In this document: positions 56,757 to 64,000 of the stretch, one piece after another | How the letters are laid out: every line of letters starts with the position of its first letter | Position numbering within the stretch: the stretch's first letter is position 1 | Assembly (NCBI GenBank): GCA_963764235.1 | Contig: CAVXRO010000005.1 | Span: forward strand, 1-64,000 | Length of the DNA: 64,000 bases | Direction: 5' to 3' | Origin: DATFVA01 sp963764235 | GTDB taxonomy: Bacteria > Bacteroidota > Ignavibacteria > Ignavibacteriales > Ignavibacteriaceae | Made by a program: the position numbers and the translations under genes | Notes under the pieces: model-generated | Databases searched by the model: none | What the model was told of the DNA's origin: nothing | What the model saw: the letters and a program-made list of their open reading frames with translations, nothing else

Positions 56757-58259
56757 CTATTCGCTGAGTCTCCTATCACTAAATAATAGTTTTAAGGACC
56801 ATTCTTTCAGATTAAATATCCTGGCAAAAAATAATATTTCGTCCCATTTAAAAAATAAGTGATACCTTAAAGTTACAAAAAAACTAATCAGGACAGAAAG
56901 TATATAAAGATAGAGAGGAAGAAACGAAAGTAAATAGAATGCAATTAAGATTGAAATCATCCAGACAAGATTTTTAAAACTTATTATATAAAAATTAACA
57001 TCCTTTGACCTTAAAGCGACCGCTATGATTGCCGCTCCTAAAAAACTTGCAATCAGCTTTGAGATCCCGGCCCCCACAAAATTCATTTTGGGTAATAGTA
57101 TCAGATCAAGTAGTAGATTCAATAAGACTATAATTACCGCATATAAAAAATTCCATTTCTGGGAATTATAGGCAATCAGGATGTCATTTCCCAAAAAGCT
57201 AAAAAACAAAAAAACCTGAGCCCAAAAAAGTAAAATCGTCGGTACGGCAGATTCCTCGTAGGAATTCCCGAAAGTTAGATGGATAAATGAAAACGATTTA
57301 AATGAAAAGATGATTGCAAATAAGAATGAAATGAAAAAAAGGACTTTAAATAAGAGACTAATTCTGGCACTATATTCCTCATTCCCCCTGTGTTTTACGA
57401 TCATCGGGAAAATAGACGTTACGATTGTTGCGGGAATTATATTTAATGGCATTGTTAGTCTGGTGGCGGCAGAATAAATTCCGGTACTATACGAACCATT
57501 GATGTTTTTAATTAACAGAATATCCGCCTGCTGAAATATTATCATTAACAGAACATACCCCGCAAGCGGCAGGGCCTCAATAATTAACCATTTAACTTTA
57601 TTTAATTTGATATGGAATTTATAGCCGAATTTATTTCGCAAATAGATAATTATTATGACAAATCCGGGGATATTGAAAAATACATAACCAAAAATAAATT
57701 TCTCCAGTGAAAGGCCAACGCCCGATAATACTAATACATATACAAGCAATAATGAATTATCTATAATGTTTATCAACATCGGAATGTGCATTTGCATAGA
57801 AGATTTAAAGGGGGTGGTGAGAACTTCCCGGAAATTAGCCATTCTGGACGAAAAAATTATATTTAAGAATAACAAATCACTCAGGATAATTGATTTTGTT
57901 GGGAGCTCTATTAAAAAAACACAAATATTGTAACCAATAAAAACTATAAAAGTCAAAATCAGTTTTAAAGTTAAAACATTATCGAAAATGGTTAATCCTG
58001 TATCATCATCAGATAATTCACGGAAAATAATAGGACCCAACCCGAAATCAATTATTTTAGACGTTATTGTAATAATGGCGAGCAGTGAGGCGAATTCTCC
58101 AAATTCCTCAACTCCCAATAGACGGGCAACCAGTAGAATGGTAATAAAATTAATTATAAATAAGACCCCCTGTCCAAGTGCCAGTGAGATAAAATTGTTC
58201 CTTAACCTACTCAATCTCAAGCTCTGGTTTATTTGTTTTGTCAATAAATAATCCTGCAA
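56757..58259 (-). CDS. O-antigen/polysaccharide flippase (Wzx-like)
   Basis: A 500-residue membrane protein with about 12-14 helices and the pattern VARLLGVEEFGEFASLLAII seen in Wzx exporters. It should flip undecaprenyl-linked repeat units to the periplasm. It overlaps the polymerase gene by 53 bases if the ATG at 58259 is used; an internal TTG close to the polymerase stop is an alternative start. Confidence 0.88.
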   Translation of the reverse strand: MQDYLLTKQINQSLRLSRLRNNFISLALGQGVLFIINFITILLVARLLGVEEFGEFASLLAIITITSKIIDFGLGPIIFRELSDDDTGLTIFDNVLTLKLILTFIVFIGYNICVFLIELPTKSIILSDLLFLNIIFSSRMANFREVLTTPFKSSMQMHIPMLINIIDNSLLLVYVLVLSGVGLSLEKFIFGYVFFNIPGFVIIIIYLRNKFGYKFHIKLNKVKWLIIEALPLAGYVLLMIIFQQADILLIKNINGSYSTGIYSAATRLTMPLNIIPATIVTSIFPMIVKHRGNEEYSARISLLFKVLFFISFLFAIIFSFKSFSFIHLTFGNSYEESAVPTILLFWAQVFLFFSFLGNDILIAYNSQKWNFLYAVIIVLLNLLLDLILLPKMNFVGAGISKLIASFLGAAIIAVALRSKDVNFYIISFKNLVWMISILIAFYLLSFLPLYLYILSVLISFFVTLRYHLFFKWDEILFFARIFNLKEWSLKLLFSDRRLSE

Positions 58260-59544
58260 ATTTGTTGATGTAACGTAGCAGAATCAAAATTATTACCAGA
58301 CTGATAATCCAATAACCTAGCCTTGTTACCATGACTAAGAAGGAAAAAAAGATTAAAATATTGAAATAAACCAATAAAACAAGATAATTCAAACTATATG
58401 TTTCAAAATACTTAAACCACAAAAAGGTTAAGAGAAGGCCTAAAGAGTATGGAACTAATAAAACTCCGGTAATTCCAAAGTCCGCATGCAATTCTCTAAG
58501 ATATGTTCCTGTATTTGACCACATAGGAATAAAATACCCTCTCTGATAGTTAGCTGGTTTATTGACTACCCCATATTTGTAAAGAATATTATACACGGGC
58601 ATAAATGTATTCTCACCAAATGACGTTTTTTCTCCATCTGATTCAAGATACTTATTTAATACACCTACATCAGAACTGAAATACAAATAAATTGAGGGAG
58701 TAATGAATGTGTTGCCTCTTAATTTATTGAGTGTAGTTGTAGAAGCGCTATAACTTTCTATAGTTCCACGCACCGATCTTACCATAGTTGCGCCACCAAT
58801 TAATAAGACTAGCACAAATACAATTCCAACGAACATCAATTTACTATTCTTTTTTTCACTTACCTGTCTCGAAACAATCGAATATTTATAAAATATCATT
58901 ACACATAAAAATTCAATAAGAGCAAATAACATTTGAGATCTGGCAAAGTTTGCGAGATCACTTAATATTACAGCTATCATAGGTATAACTATATAGATCG
59001 AGATTCTACCTTTCCTGGCAGTATAAAGGCTCCCCAAAAACACTGCAACGAAAGAAAACAATGATAAATAGGGTATGAAGTCTAATTCGCCTTCGACACG
59101 CATTTGGTAAATAGTATTAGCATTAAGAATAACATTTGGTATGCTCCCAAAGCTGCGGATCAATACCAGCCAATGTTGTATTGCCCCTGCCAGTCCGATC
59201 ATTGAGAATATTATTGTTGTAACTTTTAAAACTTTAGCATTATTGGCGAAAAAGACAGTTTCTGAGGCAGTTACATTATTTGATATACTTGGATCAGTTG
59301 TTATGTTCCTTTTGGCACTAAAGTAAGTGATTATACCAAGGAAAAAAGAAAGAAAAGAGCCGACGATTATTGACCAGGTTTCAAATGATAAATCATAGTA
59401 ATAAAATAATTTCATCTCATAGAACATCAGCAGGATGAACCAAATAAAAGTATAAATGGATAAGTGATTAAACCAGCTTTTAAATAAAAGCTTGCTTATT
59501 AAAATAAAAAATGCGCTTAGGGAGATGAGAATTAAGAAAACCAT
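58207..59544 (-). CDS. Oligosaccharide repeat-unit polymerase (Wzy-like)
   Basis: A 445-residue protein with about 10-12 membrane helices, a large periplasmic loop in the second half (about residues 260-350, with RGYFIPMWSNTGTYLRELHA), and low overall conservation, as is normal for Wzy. Identity rests on topology, the O-antigen polymerase-like loop and position between the flippase and the Wzz gene. Confidence 0.78.
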   Translation of the reverse strand: MVFLILISLSAFFILISKLLFKSWFNHLSIYTFIWFILLMFYEMKLFYYYDLSFETWSIIVGSFLSFFLGIITYFSAKRNITTDPSISNNVTASETVFFANNAKVLKVTTIIFSMIGLAGAIQHWLVLIRSFGSIPNVILNANTIYQMRVEGELDFIPYLSLFSFVAVFLGSLYTARKGRISIYIVIPMIAVILSDLANFARSQMLFALIEFLCVMIFYKYSIVSRQVSEKKNSKLMFVGIVFVLVLLIGGATMVRSVRGTIESYSASTTTLNKLRGNTFITPSIYLYFSSDVGVLNKYLESDGEKTSFGENTFMPVYNILYKYGVVNKPANYQRGYFIPMWSNTGTYLRELHADFGITGVLLVPYSLGLLLTFLWFKYFETYSLNYLVLLVYFNILIFFSFLVMVTRLGYWIISLVIILILLRYINKFAGLFIDKTNKPELEIE

Positions 59545-59551
59545 CTTAGCT

Positions 59552-60766
59552 CTAAAACTTTAACCGGTAAAAGTGAATAATTCTTTGAAAGAATTTTTTT
59601 TCTTTTAATACGAGTGGATTTCTATCTTCCGATTCATTTATAACCTTGTCGCCATGAAATACAAATACAATTAATATAAAGAATACCAGCAGAGATATCC
59701 CCAGAATAATAAAAGCTTTTTTAGGTCTGTATTTTAACTCAGCAGGTACGGCTTTATCAACTACTATCAGTGTAGGAACACTTTTCTGTTCCTCTACCTT
59801 TGCCTGCTCGTACATAGGAAGAATGAATTCCATTATTTTTGTTTGAATTTCGATCTCTCTGTAGAATCGGAAATAGTCTTCCATCATCCTTGGTAGATTT
59901 CCAAATGGAACAAGGACATTTGTTGGGTAAGGAAGTTCTTTTGAGTTTTTTATTTCCGCAATCTTACTTTCAATAAAATTAATTTGATTTGAAAGAGTCT
60001 TGAATTGAGTCGAATTTTCACCGTACTGATTTTTAGCAAACTCAGCAGCTAATTTCTGTTTAAGCAATTCAGCTTCTAAATCCCCTGCAGCCTGAAATGC
60101 ACTAACTAATTGTTCTGGAACAGCGTATACGCCATATTTTTTCTGAAACTTGTACATAGAATCTTCAGCTGCTTTCAGGTCATTCACATTTTTCTCATAT
60201 CTTTTTGCGATGAAGTCTTTATTACTTTTTGCCTGCTCGATATTTAATTCAATATTCATACTATCCGCAAGTTGAACAAAGTAATTGGCTATACCAGCTG
60301 CTAATTTAGGATCTTCATTAATTGCACTTATTTCTATAAGACCGTTCTCATTGGGTTCAAATGATACATCACTTCCAAAAGCTTTCAAAGCTTTATCCAT
60401 ATTATGATCATCGATTTCATAATACTTCATTAAATCGAATTTGTTAATTACTTCTGTAAGAATTGTGCGACTATTCAGAAGTGCCAAAACCATATCCTGA
60501 CTTGAGGAACTTATTCCGAGGAACTGTGCTCCAAGTGAAATAGCAGAATTACTGTTCAATAAATTACTTAAACCTGACAGACTACCACCTTGCTGACCGG
60601 ATAATGTTACTCTTGCAGTAGATTTGAATGTTTCCGGAATTAAAAATGACCAAACTGTCGAAAGAATAATAACGATCAACATATTGATAAAGATCAATTT
60701 CTTCCATTTATATAAGATATATAAATAGTCCGAAAAGGTTTTCTTATTTTCTGAATTTCCTGACAT
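59552..60766 (-). CDS. Wzz/GumC-type chain length determinant
   Basis: A polysaccharide co-polymerase of 404 residues. Two membrane helices flank a long periplasmic coiled-coil region: about residues 20-42, and 365-390 after the proline-containing ELKYRPKKAF. The N-terminal cytoplasmic part is short and no Walker motifs or tyrosine tail follow, so it is a Wzz rather than a fused tyrosine kinase. First gene of the minus-strand polysaccharide locus. The 171-base AT-rich gap upstream separates it from the divergent gene at 60938 and should hold both promoters. Confidence 0.9.
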   Translation of the reverse strand: MSGNSENKKTFSDYLYILYKWKKLIFINMLIVIILSTVWSFLIPETFKSTARVTLSGQQGGSLSGLSNLLNSNSAISLGAQFLGISSSSQDMVLALLNSRTILTEVINKFDLMKYYEIDDHNMDKALKAFGSDVSFEPNENGLIEISAINEDPKLAAGIANYFVQLADSMNIELNIEQAKSNKDFIAKRYEKNVNDLKAAEDSMYKFQKKYGVYAVPEQLVSAFQAAGDLEAELLKQKLAAEFAKNQYGENSTQFKTLSNQINFIESKIAEIKNSKELPYPTNVLVPFGNLPRMMEDYFRFYREIEIQTKIMEFILPMYEQAKVEEQKSVPTLIVVDKAVPAELKYRPKKAFIILGISLLVFFILIVFVFHGDKVINESEDRNPLVLKEKKFFQRIIHFYRLKF

Positions 60767-60937
60767 TCGCAGCCCTGGGTTTTATTTTAATTAAAATTAA
60801 CATTAAACTTATTAAAAATAGCGCGGATTTGGCAATATTATTATTTTTACATTAAAAAGAATTTACCTTTCGGTACCAGCTGATCGAATGGAATTTGATC
60901 AATAATCTTTCAATGTTTTAACCTCACAAGAACACTT

Positions 60938-62233
60938 ATGAATAAAAATTTTAAGACTTTATTTTTGACAGGTCTCATCACCCTGGCCACTTATTTTTCG
61001 GGAAGACCTGATCAATGTTGGTTGTTGACAACGTCAGCAGAGAGTTCGAATTACAAAGAAATCAACATTTTAGATCTTGGTGCCGACCCTTCTGGAAAAG
61101 TCAACTGTTCTCAAATTTTGCAGAAAGCTATCGATTCGGCAAATGGCGGTGTAGTATACATACCGGCTGGCCTATTTTTATTGGAAAATACCATATCCAT
61201 TTCCGGCAAGGATAAATTTAAACTAAGATGTGAAGGTCAAATCTATTTAAATCTGAACCAGGAGGCTTTTAGAATTGTAAATAGTTCCTGGTGTTCTTTG
61301 GAAGGATTATCATTCATTTCTAAAGATTCTGCCGGAGTAGGTATTAAAATAATGGGAAACAGCCGCTTTAATGTATTTGAAAATATTCTGGCTCACGGCT
61401 TAAATAATTATCTGTTCGAAATAGATAATGGCTTTTCCTCCGATATACCAAATGGGAATATTATCAAAGATATAGATACCAGATATTCTAAAGGACTACT
61501 CAAAGATATCGCAGATGATAATGCTCTGCATGGGAAGGAAATTTCGGTATATAATGTAAGAGGTGCTACAAGGCTGGATAATTATGACGATGAAGAGAAA
61601 GTCCCTGCATATATTTGGTGTAAAAATATTCATGATATATTCCTGTCAAATATAGAAGGTGAACATAAATATTCATATGTACTCTTACAGGGTGATTGTA
61701 ATGCCATTTTAAATAATTTGATGGCGTCATCATATGAGAAATCAACAGTTATTTTTTCGAGTACCGCAAATGCAAAGATTAATTTAATAAACTTCAATAA
61801 TTCTTATATGTGGGGAGTACCTTCTACCCATCCATACTATAAACCAAATTTTGCAATGGAGGTTTCCGGATGCTATGTTCTAAACGCGAGCAACATTATA
61901 ATTTCAAATTACGATCGTGCCGGAATCTGTCAAAAATCTGATGGGAATTTTTTCTACTCTGACCTTAGATTTGTAAATAATGTAAGAGATATTGAATTCT
62001 ATTCATTGAATCCCGAAACAACCATTTTAAACTTTAATAATATTTTTGCGGTTCATAGTCAGAAAGGTGAATCCATTTTCTTTGCAGCTGATAGCGTTAA
62101 CCTGGGTGCTATACATATAGAATGTATAAATAGTACATTTAGCATTAAAAATCGAAAACAAAATTCTACATGCAAAGTTTTTGATTTAAATGGGGTAGTT
62201 ATAGATTCCTCAAATTGTAGGATTTTTCGATAG
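60938..62233 (+). CDS. Exported right-handed beta-helix protein (pectate-lyase-3 type)
   Basis: The 431-residue protein has a signal peptide (about 1-21) and begins its domain with INILDLGADPSGKVNCSQIL followed by AIDSANGGVVYIPAGLFLLE, the hallmark of the pectate-lyase-3/GH28-like family. The rest is a regular beta-helix pattern with Asn ladders. It may cut or bind a uronic-acid polysaccharide, but no catalytic residues could be assigned. It is the first plus-strand gene after the polysaccharide locus and is followed by a GH88 remnant. Confidence 0.82.
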   Translation: MNKNFKTLFLTGLITLATYFSGRPDQCWLLTTSAESSNYKEINILDLGADPSGKVNCSQILQKAIDSANGGVVYIPAGLFLLENTISISGKDKFKLRCEGQIYLNLNQEAFRIVNSSWCSLEGLSFISKDSAGVGIKIMGNSRFNVFENILAHGLNNYLFEIDNGFSSDIPNGNIIKDIDTRYSKGLLKDIADDNALHGKEISVYNVRGATRLDNYDDEEKVPAYIWCKNIHDIFLSNIEGEHKYSYVLLQGDCNAILNNLMASSYEKSTVIFSSTANAKINLINFNNSYMWGVPSTHPYYKPNFAMEVSGCYVLNASNIIISNYDRAGICQKSDGNFFYSDLRFVNNVRDIEFYSLNPETTILNFNNIFAVHSQKGESIFFAADSVNLGAIHIECINSTFSIKNRKQNSTCKVFDLNGVVIDSSNCRIFR

Positions 62234-62273
62234 ATTATTAGGAGACGTACCATATTTCTAACTTTACATATTT

Positions 62274-62640
62274 ATGAAAATCTGTGTTATGAATCTTTGC
62301 ACTTTATTTTCATTTTTTTAATTTGGATGTGAGAATAATCCTCTTCCCCCGTCAAACAATCTTTCGGTAAACGAACCCATCAACTACTCGATTTTACATT
62401 TAAAGCACAGCTTGCTTACTATCCAGCCAGGTACTTACCCTGTTATCACCACTGGTATTGGAGAATGGGACATTTCCCCACCTTCGGAGTGGACAAGCGG
62501 ATTTTTTCCGGGATGTTTACGGTATGCGTTCAGACTTTCAAATGATCCTTTGTAGATTGATTCAGCCAGAATTTTTACAGAAGGCTTATGTGATCAACAG
62601 CAGTTCAAGTTTTGCCCGAGAGGAAAATTATTGTGCAGTT
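62274..62640 (+). pseudogene. Remnant of a GH88-type (unsaturated glucuronyl hydrolase) lipoprotein gene
   Basis: An ATG at 62274 opens MKICVMNLCTLFSFF, then an in-frame TAA (62319), then FGCENNPLPPSNN, which together form a lipoprotein signal with lipobox FFxFGC. The same frame continues with GEWDISPPSEWTSGFFPGCL, a good match to the N-terminal part of GH88 enzymes (WTSGFFPG). It is cut by TAG at 62553-62555 and still reads IDSARIFTEGLCDQQQFKF beyond it. Only about 120 of roughly 400 expected codons remain. It overlaps the end of the convergent minus-strand gene, so the rest has been lost. Confidence 0.65.
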
Positions 62641-63578
62641 GTTGTATCTCCATATACTACATTGTCTATCACAGCACCTTTCAACACAGTATCATAATCA
62701 GTACCGTAATCTCCATTTATTTTATATCGTATCTGACCTATCTCTTTTGCGAAATCGTAAAGATAAGATTGAAATACATCTGTTTTTTTGTATTTCTTAA
62801 CTTCTGTCATTAATCCTAAAACTTCTGCATTCTCTTCACTTAAAACTTCTATTCTATATGGTGCTGTTCCCGAATCTGCTTCAATTACATCACCTTCTCT
62901 CATTGATAAATTAAGAAATGGATATTCGTATCCGTAAGAATTTATGGTGAAAATTATGCAGGTAGAACTATCCACTCTCACCCACCCATATCTGGGACCG
63001 GGAATTGTGTGTGAAGTGTCCTGTGATATTGCTTTCTCTGAAAAGAAGAAAAATTTCTTACCGAAAATTAAACTATCCCTCAATATTTCCCTTTTGACTT
63101 TATAATGCCAGGGAGGATCATATCAGGACTCCACATTAACAACAGATACCCAGACATTACCAATACTTAACGGGTAATATTTCAGCGCCTCTCCTATATA
63201 TTCCGGGGAAAATGAAATTCGAAAACAATTGTCAGAAACATCCTGAAATGTAGCATCAGATGTTGAAATTTTAACAAGTCCGTAATTTGTAGTATTTCCA
63301 GGTATTTCCCATAAATATTGTCCGCTGGACGCATCCTGATTTTCTGATATTATTTGCCAGTTTGCCCCATTATCTGCAGAATAGAAAATATTTATTCTTT
63401 CTACACCCTGGCTCTGCCAGCGTATAGTAGTATAAATACTATCAATCTTTAATGATTCCCCGCCATTGGGAAATAAAATTTTCAACTGAATGTCTTCCGG
63501 ATCAATTAATTTTTCTTTACAGCTATTAAAAATGACAATAGATAAAAATGCTACAAGAAAGAATAAGCAATCCTTCAT
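62628..63578 (-). pseudogene. Lipoprotein with PNGGE-type Ig-like domain, interrupted by in-frame TGA
   Basis: The start at 63578 has an AGGGGAT site and gives MKDCLFFLVAFLSIVIFNSC, a lipoprotein signal. A domain KILFPNGGESLKIDSIYTTI, INIFYSADNGANWQIISE, YLWEIPGNTTNYGLVKIS follows, known from many secreted proteins of this phylum. Near residue 145 YYPLSIGNVWVSVVNVES is followed by TGA (63123-63125). The same frame then goes on with YDPPWHYKVKREILRDSLIF to a TAA at 62628. Without the stop the protein would have about 316 residues. One base change could cause this, so it is a recent lesion or a sequence error. Function unknown. Confidence 0.72.
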
Positions 63579-63835
63579 AAGATCCCCTTTTGTAAGCATT
63601 TTCTGAAATCTCCTGAATTCAATATTTTATGATTTAATAATATATTCAAAACAACTTTATATTAATTATAATATAATGATTTATACTCGTAAGGCCTATA
63701 TTAAAATTATTTGCTCAGGATTACCTCGTTTTAATATCTCTTCTTTTGGAATTACGAAATAGTCTTTCCCGGAAAGATATTTAATTTAAATAATTATTTA
63801 TATTTAAATTATCATAAATTATTAAGGTGGGGAAT

Positions 63836-64000
63836 ATGAAAAAATGTATTATCATTTCTATATTCTTTATTTCAAATGTTTTTTCTCAAACTCAAATCAC
63901 CGGTTCTATATTTTGGGGATTGTATCTGGATAGACAAACGGATGAAATATATACAGCAAATCATATTGGGTATGGTTTTGTAATTAAATCTACTGATTTA
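63836..64000 (+). CDS. Exported protein, N-terminal fragment (runs off window)
   Basis: An ATG at 63836 follows an AGGTGGGG ribosome site by five bases. The 55 codons present encode a signal peptide (MKKCIIISIFFISNVFS, cleavage before QTQITG) and the start of a mature protein with GSIFWGLYLDRQTDEIYTAN. This could be the first strand of an outer-membrane or secreted beta protein, but nothing more can be said. The 236-base gap before it is AT-rich and has no gene. Confidence 0.7.
   Translation, partial: MKKCIIISIFFISNVFSQTQITGSIFWGLYLDRQTDEIYTANHIGYGFVIKSTDL

Noticed and set aside
63123..63125. TGA recoded as tryptophan or selenocysteine
   Set aside because: Other genes in the region end on TGA in the normal way, no recoding element is visible and relatives of this domain do not need a special residue there as far as can be judged.

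Overview
The window joins two unrelated genomes. Bases 1 to about 8203 are very GC-rich and read as an actinobacterium: alanine, glycine and arginine rich proteins, GTG starts, and a urease plus purine-degradation locus. From about 8206 to the end the sequence is AT-rich and reads as a member of the Bacteroidota/Chlorobiota/Ignavibacteriota group, most likely Ignavibacteria-like. The evidence is type IX secretion (T9SS) sorting domains, PorV, GWxTD proteins, a SusC-like TonB receptor, a bactofilin/LytM pair and an ATP synthase operon that ends at atpG without atpD and atpC. The switch happens inside an allantoinase gene, so the contig is probably chimeric. This is an inference, since no read data are available.

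Actinobacterial part (1-8203): the 3' part of ureC, then ureF, ureG and ureD on the plus strand, converging on allantoicase and a truncated allantoinase on the minus strand. Together they would take allantoin to ureidoglycolate and urea, and urea to ammonia. A foreign-looking block sits between ureF and ureG: a small Tat-signal protein, a frameshifted DUF4331 gene and a badly decayed flavin disulfide reductase.

Ignavibacteria-like part, almost all on the minus strand. 8.2-12.8 kb: the classic ffh-rpsP-khpA-rimM-trmD-rplS operon followed by an MqnA-like gene. 12.9-19.5 kb: LytM peptidase, bactofilin, atpZ, atpI-like, atpB, atpE, atpF, atpH, atpA, atpG; atpA and atpH carry a dense cluster of single-base lesions. 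19.6-22.1 kb: lipid A-type acyltransferase, GT9 heptosyltransferase (one frameshift) and TsaC. 22.2-34.7 kb: surface module with two GWxTD paralogues, PorV, a 1191-residue T9SS cargo, a TonB receptor and a second T9SS cargo. 34.9-45.7 kb: housekeeping genes serA, trxA, an SDR reductase, dnaE, dut, a flippase, nadC, a thioesterase and accA. 45.7-60.8 kb: a complete-looking Wzx/Wzy polysaccharide locus with glycosyltransferases, a polyprenyl glycosylphosphotransferase, rfbF and rfbC, two SDR enzymes, flippase, polymerase and chain-length regulator.

60.9-64 kb: a plus-strand pectate-lyase-fold secreted protein, a decayed GH88-type lipoprotein gene, a minus-strand lipoprotein gene cut by an in-frame TGA, and the start of a further exported protein. 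No tRNA, rRNA, CRISPR array, transposase or integrase was seen.
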